Below, piece by piece: positions 1 to 11,300 of a stretch of DNA of 64,000 nucleotides (position 1 is its first letter; each line of letters begins with the position of its first letter). The stretch is from the NCBI GenBank assembly GCA_903813345.2, contig CAIIXF020000007.1, positions 5,771,730 to 5,835,729 of the forward strand, given 5' to 3'. A program made the translations under genes and the position numbers. The notes under the pieces were generated by a model. The model saw nothing but the letters and a program-made list of their open reading frames with translations, was not told the DNA's origin and did not search any database. The DNA is from Owenia fusiformis. Lineage: Eukaryota > Annelida > Polychaeta > Sabellida > Oweniidae.

Positions 1-1330
1 GTTTTTCCTTATTTTAACGATTCTGACACTACACTTTAATAATTTACTTCAAAATTTTGTATACAGGTAGCAAAGAGTGTGCTAATAGTGTTAGCCTTTT
101 GCCGTCAGAAAGTATTCTGACCCACTTTTGAGATATGGTGTCCGAAAAGTAGGTCAAAATAAAAAGTTCTCCAAATTTAACGTATGAGCTATGAATTAAG
201 GGTAGAATTTTCTTAGGAATCTGAATCTGCAAACCAAATTTCGATCCGACTGCCGGTTCGGATGTTATGGCGTTTTGAAATCTCAAAAATCGCTACATTG
301 GGGGCCCCATGTTAAGTCAATGGGAAAAAAGACTTTTTCGAAGTGTAAAGTACAAGATATAGACTGGGTACAGCTCAACATAATGAACTTTTGTAAAAGA
401 AGGGGACCTCAAAAGCTACATAGCTTCAAAATTTGGACACAAAAATGCCTAGGTCAAAATCTAGGTCAAATTCATAGTTTTTCCTTATTTTTATGATTCT
501 GACACTACACTTTTATAATTTTCTTCAAAATTTTATATAAAGGTAGCAAAGAGTGTGCTAATAGTGTAAGCCTTTTGCCGTCAGAGAGTATTTTGACCCA
601 CTTTTGAGATATGGTGTCCGAAAAGTAGGTCAAAATAAAAAGTTCTCCAAATTTAACATATGAGTTATGAATTAAGAGTAGAATTTTTTCAGGAATCCTA
701 ATCTGCAAACCAAATTTCGATCTGACTTCCGATTCTAAAGTTATGGCGTGTCCGAAAAGTAGGTCAAAATAAAAATTCGCCAAATTTAACGTATGAGTTA
801 TGAATTAGGGGTAGAATTTTCTCAGGAATCCGAATCTGCAAACCAAATTTCAATCCGACTATCGGTTCCAAAGAAATGGCTCGAAAATCGCTAAATTTGG
901 TGCCCCATGTTATGTCAATGAGAAAAAAGATTTTTTTGAAGTGTAAAATACAAGATATAGACTGAATACAGCTTAACATTCTGAAAGCCTATGAAAGAAG
1001 GGGACCCCGAAGCCTATCTAGCTTTAAAATTTGGACACCAAAATGCCTAGGTCAAAATCTAGGTCAAATTCATAGTTTTTCCTTATTTTTGCGATTCTGA
1101 CATTACACTTTAATGATTTACTTCGAAATTTTGTATACACGTAGCAAAGAGTGTGCTTATAGTGTTAGCCTTTTGCCGTCACAAAGTATTTTGACCCACT
1201 TTTGAGATATGGTGTCCTAAAAATAGGTCAAAATAAAAAATTCTCAAAATATCCCTTATGAGTTATGAATTAAAGGTAAAATTTTCCCAGGAATCCGAAT
1301 CTGCAAACCAAATTTCAATCCGACTTCCGG
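1..1330. repeat. Satellite-like tandem array, unit about 475 bp
   Basis: The segment starting GTTTTTCCTTATTTT at position 1 recurs at about 476 and 1075. The middle unit is longer (about 600 bp) because a block of about 120 bp around 'GTCCGAAAAGTAGGTCAAAAT' is duplicated inside it. The last unit is cut off at about 1330 by a microsatellite. Short open frames here are by-products of the repeat; no gene is seen. The array may continue left of the window. Confidence 0.85.
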
Positions 1331-1545
1331 TCAAAAATTCCTACTTACCTACCTACCTACATACCTACTTGGCTACCTACTTAGCTACCTACTTCTCAGC
1401 TACTTGGCTACCTACTCAGCTACTTACTCAGCTACCTACTCAGCTGCTTACTCAGCTACCTACTCAGCTACTCTACTCAATTACTTAATCATCTACGTAC
1501 TCAGCTTCCTACTCAGTTACTTACTCAGCTCTTTACTCAAGTAAA
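1331..1545. repeat. CTAC / CTACTCAGCTA minisatellite
   Basis: The tract starts as CTAC tetranucleotides and grades into imperfect copies of CTACTCAGCTACTTACTCAG. It abuts the broken end of the preceding satellite array and probably grew from a slippage-prone site within it. Confidence 0.85.
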
Positions 1546-1958
1546 TCAATCTGGAGTCTTAAATTGAACTTGTTCAATTTACATGTCTAGTTATTTATAT
1601 AATCTATTCATAAAAATCGAAAGTCTGTTTGATCGAAGTTCAGCACGGTGAAATAGATGAAATAGGTTATCTGGTTATGAGATTTGGTTAGTAGCCACGA
1701 TGTACGCCGGTGGTCATGCTAATATATCTCTTGAACATGGCCTATCACTATTTTCTAAACAACAGAAAAGGAATACAAAAAGACTAAACAATTTTTAAAA
1801 ATTTAAAAGTACTGACTTTATTTCATCAATAACATGAAAAAGACATATATTCCATGGGTCATATATTCCATGGGTCATAATATTTAAAAGTAACGTTTTA
1901 ATCATAGATCAAAAGCTAAATGATTCAAACTGAAAGAGAAAAATGGAAGCATAGATTG
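1546..1958. other. Non-coding stretch with an 18-bp direct duplication
   Basis: No coding signal is seen. At about 1845-1880 the words ATATTCCATGGGTCAT occur twice in tandem. The right edge is probably the 3' untranslated part of the minus-strand LINE, whose stop codon lies at 1959-1961. Confidence 0.5.
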
Positions 1959-1992
1959 TCATTGGTATTTACTGATAAGATCATTCTTTATC

Positions 1993-3927
1993 CACGGTGT
2001 TATAGCATGACAGATACGCCACCTCTGAAAACGAGGTTAGTCGAATACGATCACTGATTTATCCAATAAAATGGCCACGATGAAACAGAAAGCTAAGGTA
2101 GGTGCATTATGTTCTACTACTGCGTATCAATAAAAGCATGAAAGATTTATGTAAGCGTCGCATTCGGTGATGCATTCAGTAATGTTTATTTTGAACGTAG
2201 TCTTTGCAAATCGACGCCCATGGATAACATGAAATAAGCGAAAAACTGTCGAGTTTGAAATTCAAAACTTCATAAAATTTAATAATTTGTTTCTTTTCCT
2301 CGTTAGGGCATGCTCTACATTGCGCAACAACCTTGGTGTATATAAATATAACCTACATACGATCATACAAAGCCAATTAAGCATTGTAAACCACTTAATA
2401 ATATGTTCTACTCAAGCCATAATAATGTATTTTGAATTTGCGGATACGCCAAAAATTGATAGACAGTTACGCGAACCTCGTTCATATATGTACACTCTAC
2501 TATACCTTGCATTTGGTGTTCATAAGCAACCCATTTGGCTTATTAGTAATGATATGTATTTGTTTTTATTTGTCTGTTCCTTATGAATGGTTTATCGGAT
2601 GACATTAGATTTTTATAAGGCACTTTCAAAAATATACTAAACAATACAATTAGACAAACAAAGTATCTTATGCATTTCTAGGTGTTAGGTATAGTAGTGT
2701 GATGTAACACCGAATCATTTCATATCGCTTGTGATCCAAAATTGAAATGTTTTTCAACCGGATTTGAGTTTTGTAAGCTACAGTATAATAGATGAAATTG
2801 TATTATTACCACCTTGCAGGGCCTGTTCTAGGGGTTTTAGTACTAGTTGAGAAGGCATTTAAATTGCTATATTGACGTGAGCAATATTGTGTCGGGCGTT
2901 AATGACTTTAGTCGGGCAATAATGATATTATCCGCCCGGCTATGTTTCCCGGGAAAAGTGATATCGTTCAGTGCGTAAGATTTTCTATTTCAAATTTGCT
3001 ATTTCAGCCCTGGGCATTAACGGTGGTAATAATAGTAATAACGTCATTTCTGCGGGCAAAATAGTGAAATATTGGACCTTGGGCCTGCGTCCCTTGGTTC
3101 AATATTTCACTATATTGCCCTTTGAAATGACGTTATTGTACTATTATGAAGATGGTGACATAAACAGCTGAATATGATTTGTGGTAATGGTAATATATGT
3201 GTAATGTCACTCATGACATCATCAATTAATTTGGAGTTGTTTTCTCCCGTCGCCTGTTCATTTTTATTAATTTCTCCCTTTGCCTCTTCATTACAATCAT
3301 TTTCACTTTCATTGGCTTTCGCTATTTTTTTCCTTGCCCTATCTCTTGCGAGTCCTGAAAACAACAAATATAGGCAGTTCACACATAGAGAGCTATCGAT
3401 CTAGGGACCTTGATTTGACAGGAACTTGCATGTAACCGTCCGCTAACATCTAATGTAAAACTAATACAATGCGTTGCTGTCCATAAAAAAGCATGCAATA
3501 CATATGTATCTGTCTAACGACCTTGCGATTGAAACCTTATTATCTACAATATTCACCACATTTCTGTTCTGCATTTGTCATTTTATGGCTTGTTTATACA
3601 CAGTTTACGTACAGTTAGTATTTTGAGCGGCTCTGAGGCACATATACTGAGAAAACACGAAAAAGGACTAAAAATTATGAAGTTCGAAATCTCAGCTGGG
3701 TAGGTTTACAGCTTATATTCTGCTTCTTGTAGACCACACGACAGATTTAACTCAATCTTTATAACCATTCACATATGCATCACCGAATGAAAAGGAAAGC
3801 TTACCTGTGAATCTTGCCTACAGGCGAAAAAGAGGACATGCTGTCTTTCCCGTCCGCCATTTTTTGTAATCGTTACCGCAAAATTTGGCCAATTGCCTTG
3901 TCGTATCTGTCATGCTATAACACCGTG
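1993..3927. mobile_element. TIR element A, CACGGTG ends, 5-bp TSD (Transib-like, non-autonomous)
   Basis: The left end reads CACGGTGTTATAGCATGAC and the right end is its inverse, giving terminal inverted repeats of about 26 bp. TTATC flanks both sides (1988-1992 and 3928-3932). Removing the element and one TTATC restores the minus-strand LINE frame through to its stop, which confirms both boundaries. No transposase frame is seen inside. Elements B and C have the same ends, and their interior is related but in the opposite orientation. Confidence 0.9.
2887..3150. repeat. Palindromic hairpin inserted in element A
   Basis: 3030-3075 pairs with 3095-3140: AATAGTGAAATATTGG is matched by CAATATTTCACTAT, flanked by AATAACGTCATTTC and GAAATGACGTTATT. 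The loop is GC-rich (TTGGGCCTGCGTCCCTTGG). A smaller GTCGGGC / GCCCGGC motif precedes it at 2893-2942. Confidence 0.8.
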
Positions 3928-4142
3928 TTATCAGTTTTTCGAATTTCTTAATATATTTTGCCTTTTTGAAGTCTTTAGCCAGTGAGTTAAATAGTATTGC
4001 TCCTCTAATCGCAATTGATTTTGGACCAGTTTTAGTTCTAAACCTTTTGATTGTTAAATTATATTTGTATCTAGTATCATGGGTGTGTATATCTGTTCTC
4101 TCTTGAAAAAACTGTTTAAAAACATGAAATGGAAAGTCTGCA

Positions 4143-4480
4143 GATTCTGTTCCAGTTTTCTACACAAAAGTGAGCGTTTGAAATGTATTAATGTCAAACA
4201 ATATTTAATATTTTCAACTTTTTGAAGATGGGACTTGAATGAGCAGTTCTTTCAGAATTTGTCATTATTCTTAGAAATTTCTTTTGTAAAATAAATAGTC
4301 TGTATAAGTGATTCTGTTCCAGTTTTCTGCACAAAAGTGAGCGTTTGAAATTTATTAATGTCAAACAATATTTAATGTTTTCAACTTTTTGAAGATGGGA
4401 CTTGGATGAGCAGTTCTTTCAGAATTTGTCATTATTCTTAGAAATTTCTTTTGTAAAATAAACAGTCTGTATAAGTGATT
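4143..4480. repeat. 167-bp tandem duplication inside the LINE
   Basis: The block starting GATTCTGTTCCAGTTTTCT at 4143 repeats at 4310 with few changes. It lies between the C-terminal and palm-distal parts of the reverse transcriptase and is one reason the frame is broken. Confidence 0.88.
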
Positions 4481-4649
4481 TTTGCTGCATTGCCCCATAA
4501 AATGTTTCCATAACTTATATATGAATATACTAAAGAATAATAGGTAGTCAACAAGGCATTCAATGTTAGTTTGTGTCTAGTTTTATATAGTAATCGAATT
4601 AAATTTGAAATTTTGGTACAAAGTGCATTTATATTAGCAGCCCATGTTA

Positions 4650-5345
4650 ACTTGGATCAGAAAAATTCAAGTCCTAATCGTCTTAAATGAGAATAAACCA
4701 TGCTTAACGTAAGTAAATTAAAACAGAAAATAAGCTTAAAGCAAGTAAAACTCAAGTCCTAACCGTCTCAAATAAGTATACACCATGCTTATGGCAAGTA
4801 AATTAATACAGATTAATACATTTTAAGCAAGTAAAATTCAAGTCCTTACCATCTGAAATAAGTATAAATCATGCTTAATCTGAATAAAATGTATGCTGAA
4901 TGAGACCTTAAAATAATTTTGTTGTCAAAGCTCTTAACTTGAAGACGCGAAGTAATTTTTAAGCAGAACAATTTCTTATTTTTAAAATTACTGAATGATA
5001 CAATTACAATTTCTCAATATAAGGAAATCAAAGGGAAATTTTAAAGTAATATATATCATATGTTTTAAATTACTTATAATTACTTGTAATTACTTTGAAT
5101 TACTTAAATAATCTTGAACTACTGAATAATTTTTAAGTAATTTTTTACTTAAAATGAGTAGTACAATTTCTCAATATAAGGAAATCCAAGTAAATTTTAA
5201 AGTAATATATATCACATATCTTAAATTACTTATAATTACTTATAAGTATTTTTTACTTAAAATGAGTAGTACAATTTCTCAATATAAGGAATTCCAAGTA
5301 ATATTTTTTAAGAGTGAAGTCGAGTCAATTATTACTCCTAGAAAA
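4650..5345. repeat. Two short AT-rich tandem arrays inside the LINE
   Basis: About 4665-4890 holds three or four copies of a unit of about 75 bp containing ATTCAAGTCCTAA and ACCATGCTTA. About 4985-5330 holds copies of a unit of about 100 bp containing AGTACAATTTCTCAATATAA and ATTACTTATAATTACTT. Both separate LINE segments that would otherwise be adjacent. Confidence 0.8.
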
Positions 5346-6913
5346 TTATTATTATTTACCCTTTCTATCGATTGATTTTTTAATTTTATTTCAAAGTTGT
5401 CAATTTTGTTGATTCTTTTTATGTCAAAAATCATAAGTTTTTTTCTACATTAAGTGTTAATCTGTTAGATATAATCCAATCATGAACCTTCTTCAATTCC
5501 TCATTTATATCATTTTCTAAATTATCAATGTTATCATCAGTCAATAAAATATTTGTGTCATCTGCATATAAGACAAATTTTAATTTATCTGATGTTAAAT
5601 ATATGTCATTTATGAAAATAATGAATAAGAGGGGGCCCAAAAACAGAACCTTGTGGAATTCCATATTCAATATTAGAAGCAGATGATTGATATTTCATAT
5701 TAGTTATAGTACTTGAGTCAATTTCAAAATCATGTATTGTATATTTTGTTATAATTTTCCTATTTTCAAGATAACTTTCAAACCAAGAAAGTGGGGTTCC
5801 CCTAATTCCATAAAATTCAAGTTTATTCAACAGTATATTATGATCCCCGGTATCAAAGGCTTTTGTTAAATCAATATATATTCCAATGCTTGTTTCCGAT
5901 TTGTCTAAACCTGTTCTAAAATTTAAAAGAGCCATATTGCTGTAAATAGAGTAATTCATATTTTCTAAGAATAACATTACCTTATCATGCATAAGTTTTT
6001 CTAACATTTTCGCAAAAAAACACTCAAAATAGAAATTGGTCTGTAGTTAGTGAATTTATCTTTAAGTCCCCATTTAAATACTGCGATAACTCTAGCGATT
6101 TTAAGTGCATCTGGAAATTTACCCGTAGAAATTGATAAATTGAAAATGTGTGCAAGTGGAGCTGCTAGAAATTCATGAAGTTATTTTATAACTCTAGGTT
6201 TTATATCGTCAATTGAAGCTGCAGTAATTCCTTTAGTAATTCAATTCCTGTTGTGACACCATCTATTGTAACTGGGGTAATGAATAGAGAGTTTAAATTT
6301 TGATTCATTTTTCTCATATTAATCATTGGGTCAACGTTAGTCTTGATACGATCAGCAAGTTTTTTTAACATTATTCTGCTAAAGAAGTGATTAAAATACT
6401 CTGCTATCTCTTCACCATTAGTTGTTTTCCGTTCACCAAGGTCAAATGTGGAATTTCTATTGGAATTGATTGGTTTTCTTTTCAAAATGCTATTAACAAT
6501 ATTCCAGAATTTCTTTATATTTCCTATGCTCTCTTCAAATATATTTTTATAAAACATCTTTTCTGCATTTAATTTATTTTTATATCTAGTGTAAACTGTC
6601 TTATTCTGCGAAGTTGGATTTTTCTTATATTTGGCGTAAAGTTTGTTTTTATATTTGGCTGAAATTATTATCCCTAAAGTTGTCCATGGTTTATTGTTAT
6701 CATTATACGTTTTAATTATTTTGTTTTTAATAGGAAGACATCTGTTATAATGTTCTGGATAAAATATCTAAAATGAATTGTAAGCAGTGTTAATACAAGG
6801 AGATTCATCATAATTATCCCAGTTGATCAAAGATATCTCATTTTGACGTTTTTTTTGAAAAATTGGATATTTCCCTTTTCCAAACCTAATGAATTTGGAC
6901 ATTTCTTCGTTGT

Positions 6914-7446
6914 CACTGGTGATCCACTCGATTACGCTGGTTACCGAAACGGTTCGTTTTGGTAACAAAATGTCGGAACGTCGAAGGTACGATTTTTATT
7001 TTTTCCTTATATCACGCTATGTAGGCAGAATCCCCACGACGTTTTTTCTCACAAACGTGTATCAGTATCATATGTTTTAGAAAATGTTCATGTTTGCGAA
7101 AAGAAATTGTTTAGAAGACAACAGAATCGTCGATTTAATTCCTCACTTAAGTTACATAAACGGTTTGGGTTAAAAGTGCAGATCTTAACTGTTTTTCGAA
7201 AAACCGTTTATGTAACTTAAGTGAAGGATTAAATCGACGATTCTGTTGTCTTCTGAACTATTTGTTCGAACATATGTACATTTTCTTAAACATATGATAC
7301 TGATACACGTTTGTGTTAAAAAATGTTGTGGGAATTCTGCCTACAACGTGTGAAATAAGAAAAAGAGAAAAATCGTACCTTCGACGTTCTGACATTTTGT
7401 TACCAAAACGAACCGTCAACCAGCGTAATCGAGTGGATCACCAGTG
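6914..7446. mobile_element. Foldback element E, CACTGGTG ends, 5-bp TSD
   Basis: Almost the whole element is two inverted arms of about 265 bp meeting near 7190. The left arm starts CACTGGTGATCCACTCGA and the right arm ends TCGAGTGGATCACCAGTG. The perfect 5-bp direct repeat GTTGT flanks it (6909-6913 and 7447-7451). There is no protein frame of note. A one-arm relative lies at 10494-10765, and a short fragment at about 37325-37435. Confidence 0.85.
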
Positions 7447-7451
7447 GTTGT

Positions 7452-8158
7452 ACATGTTGTATTAATTCTTCAATGATTTCCAGATTTGAGTAGATTATTA
7501 AGATAATAAAATTACAACTTCACAGGAAACACACTACCATACTTTTAAAAATCTCTACATGAACACAATTTAATGCACATCATAATTTTAGTACTTGGAA
7601 TTTTTTACCTTCTTCTAAGGCCACTGTATCGTGGCCTTCCAGTACAGATATATTCCTGCATGAACAACTGGTCATGTCGTAATCATAAAATTTGAAATCA
7701 TATGTCCGCCATTTTTCCACATCACAATTTGAATTGCGAGTTTTGGTCTTATTACCTCACCAAAAATTCCAAAACACACAAATAGTGATCAGTGTATTAG
7801 TTCACATCTTCTGGATCGCTAACTTAGAATTTACAGCCAATTACTAATGTCAGACGTAACGACATTTCGTCCAGTTTTCGAACATCGCCATTTTTCTTGG
7901 AGCCATTTTGTTTTAATTTTAGACGAAATCCTGATGAAATCATGTCATATCTCATCAAGGAGCCGAGCTGGGTCCGGTTTGATTAATGATTTATTTATCT
8001 GGCGATTTTTAAAATATTCAATAAATATATGACACCCCTGCAGCTTTTTTCAAATAGAGTTCACAGTATTCCAGATGAATCCCCTCTAGCCAAGTATTGG
8101 CTAGAGACTCGAGTAAGGAATTTTACTTGAAAGTTTTTGACTCCTCAACTAAACTTAC
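7452..8158. other. Remainder of copy A intron 6
   Basis: 7555-7610 (AATTTAATGCACATCATAATTTTAGTACTTGG) matches intron 6 of SELENBP1 copy B at 28735-28785, so the duplication reaches at least this far left. The 7612-8130 segment lacks that match and looks inserted. None of exons 7-11 was found here or further left. Confidence 0.6.
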
Positions 8159-8340
8159 TTCTGTTCTGAAGAATCTGAATATAGTTGAGCTCAGGGCGCA
8201 TCCTACAAACCCCTCAGTTGCTTTTGGGTCGTGCAGGAAGCGGATCTCCAGTGGTGTCATACCATCAGGTCCCAGATCAATCCTCTGGGAGAGAGTTCTG
8301 TTAGTCCAGTCCCACACATTCAGCGAACGGCCATAGAGAC
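8159..8340 (-). CDS. SELENBP1 copy A exon 6
   Basis: Encodes [12 protein letters not shown] through [18 protein letters not shown]. The acceptor TGTAG|GT and donor GAA|GTAAGT are intact. It ends in phase 0, which would require an exon 7 starting E-G-T-W as in copy B; none is visible to the left. Confidence 0.95.
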
Positions 8341-11300
8341 CTACAAGCACATTATAAGTTCACATTCAAATATATTCAGAGAAAGTACAAAGTAACGCAC
8401 TGCGAGTTACAAAATGTTACTAAAATGAATTGTACCACTCATATCTCCTGTGTCATATTTTATCATCTCTTTTAATGCAACTTGTACGACACTAATCTCA
8501 ATCATTTCAGATCGCATAGGATTTACATCTCATTGCCAGTTAAGATGTTTGCCTATAAGTCAATCTGAGCAATATCTCCTGTGTCATCTTTTCTCGCCCT
8601 TTTCTGCTTTAACTACTTGTACTTCACACTAATATCAATCATTTCAGATGTCATCTAAGAATTGTTAAAGCAGAGTATTGAGAAAGGTATTAATAATTAT
8701 TTTACTCACAAAATATCCTCATTGGTACTCAACAAAAATACTGGAAGTGCAAGATTTCAGGGATAAATACCTTTAGCAACATCTGCAGGGTCGAAGCCTG
8801 GTAAAAAGGCCTTGGGCACACTAAACTCTGTGCTAATCATCACATTGTGCTTAGGTTGATACCAGAAGTCATAACCGAATGAGGCGGCGGTCTTCTCCCA
8901 GTTGCCAACAACATGGAAGTCCTCTCCATCAATCAGGATGAATCCTCCTGTAAATATATGTCATTTAAAATCCTCTCAATCAATTGGGATGAATCATGTT
9001 GTACATGTAAATACATGCCATTTAAAAACCCTCTATATCAATCAGGATGAATCCTCTGGTAAATACAAGTCATTTAAAAATCATCTCAATCAATCAGGAT
9101 AAATTCTCCTATAAATACAGGTCATTTTAAAATCATCTTCAGCAATCAAGATGAATCCTCCTTTAAATACAGGTCATTTTAAAATCATCTTTATCTATCA
9201 GGATGAATCCATCTGTAAATACATGCTATAATTTAAAAATTCTCTCAATTAATTCTAAGGATGAATCATGTTGTACATAGAGATTATCCTATATGAGGTT
9301 CAGGATATTGGGATTATCCCGAGGCCAATATAATATATTTGCCCGAGGGCCGCAGGTCCCGAGGGAAAATATATTATATTGGCCAAGGGATAATCCCAAT
9401 ATCCTGAATCGACTATAGGATAATATGTTTATCCCATACCAATCTTGGTCATCTGGTTCACATTGTTCAATCGTGGAAATATTTTAGAATATTCATGTCC
9501 AGTTTTGTTTTCTTGGCCGTGGGCGGATTTTCCTGTTCTCTCAAATATTCCCACATTCATTTTCTCGAATTTTTTGATTGATTAAGTGGATGCTCCTTCC
9601 CTTTTTTAAACCATCAAACAGATCCCGATAGTCTGTGTTTTCTCCATTGTCGTTTACAGTCATTACGCGAACGTTACAAATTATGAACAGTCAAATATGC
9701 GAGCGGCGATTATGACGTAACGGGCAGATATACTATATCTGCCCGCTCGGAGCGGGACGTAAAGCTATATCTGCCCGCTGATGAAAATATAAGATTTTAC
9801 AAACCGGCTTTATGTACCTGTAACACGTCCAAGTATAGGATAAATGTAAATACATGTCATTTTAAAATCCTCCGAAATCAATCAGGATAAATCCTCTTGT
9901 AAACACATGTCATTTTTAAATCCTCTCAATCAATCAAAACGAATCCTCCTGTAAATACATGTCATTTTGAAATCCTCTATATCAACAACAATGAATCACA
10001 AACCCTTTAAATACACGTCCTTTTAGAATCCTAATTCGAATCCTCCTGTAAACACATGCCATTTAAACTTAATGTTCTCCTCGTCAACAAGGATGAATCC
10101 TCTTGTAAATACATGTACGTTTAATTTTTTAACTAAAAGTTACATATACAAGATACAAATCACAAAAATTACACAAATGCAATATCATGTAACACTTGTA
10201 ACCCAGAACAACTAACACTGGGTGGTGTATTCCCTTTCAGACTGTGAGTCCCTTGATTCATCATGAACAGACTCATTGTTAAATTAGGTGTCCCAAAAAG
10301 TGAGTACTTTCTAAAGCTTCGTTCACACCAACGGCGCTTTGACAGTGTAGGTATTATGGAAATCTCGAAACTGCTGAATAACTTAGAATAATATCAGCGG
10401 AGATCTATTGGATTGTACAAGGCGGTAATTATTCAAAATCAGAGAATTAAAAAATACAGACTTGGGCAAGGTTAGTATTTCATTATCACTGGTGATCCGC
10501 TCGATAACGCTGGTTACCGAAACGATGTAACAAAATGTCGGGACGTCGAAGGTACGATTTTTCTCGTTTCCTTATATCACACGTTGTAGGCAGAATCCCC
10601 ACGATATTTTTCTCACAAATGTATATCAGTATCATATGTTTTAGAAAATGTACATGTTTGCGAAAAATAGTTCAGAAGACAACAGAATCGTCGATTTAAT
10701 ACCTCACTTAAGTTACATAAACGGAATGGGTTAAACGTGCAGGTCTCAACTGTTTTTCTTGAAAATTTATTTTAAACAGTGTTTCTTGTCCCTTAGGCAC
10801 TAACATATCCATCAACTGCTCTTTAGGTTATCAATAAAAACTACATTTCTACAAAAACGGTGGCCATTTTGAAATGAGCATCCAGATAAAACAATCCTTC
10901 TCGAGCAGGGGTCCTATGCCCAGAGGGCATCAGAAATGAATCTGTCAACCGGTACCCGAGCTTCCGGCTGAGACGGACGAACGAAACGACAGAATAGACG
11001 GACAGACGGCTTCTCCATATCCCTCACAAACTATGTTCAATGGGATAATAATTGCAGAGCAACAATAATGTGCATGCATTTACATAAAGCATCTTGTAGT
11101 ATACAGAGTTTTATTGTGTACCCTTCATGTAAGAATGTTAAATATTACCTCTGGCATTTCCGTTTGGATCCCCAAGACAACTGATCATGATCTTGCCATT
11201 AGCGAGGCAGTGAGAGGTGTGGGGGGTACTGAGTCCTGTTACGCGATGGACCTCTCTTGGTTCAACGATCTGAAAGTTCAAATGAAAGCAGCTACTAAAT

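Larger units (their letters stand above)
1959..6870 (-). mobile_element. Decayed non-LTR retrotransposon (LINE), reverse transcriptase region
   Basis: Read on the minus strand, fragments in several frames line up as one reverse transcriptase. 6870-6560 gives NKPWTTLGI and YKNKLNAEK. 6557-6201 is the pre-RT region with KKFWNIVNSILKRK. 6007-5606 has IDLTKAFDT and GIPQGSV. 5670-5431 has FINDIY and the catalytic YADDTN. About 4570-4480 has YISYGNILWGN. 4140-3930 is the C-terminal part with IRGAILFNSLA. The last codons continue at 1992-1959 and end in TGA, because a DNA transposon (1993-3927) sits inside the frame. Stops, frameshifts and inserted tandem repeats show it is dead. The motifs fit the CR1/L2/jockey side of the LINE tree; the exact clade is uncertain. 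The 5' part is missing, cut near the foldback element at 6914. Confidence 0.88.

Noticed and set aside
7600-7680. Possible exon 7 of copy A (minus strand, AAGGCCACGATACAG... followed by GGTAAA)
   Set aside because: It has an acceptor-like and donor-like edge but the peptide does not match [10 protein letters not shown] of copy B exon 7.
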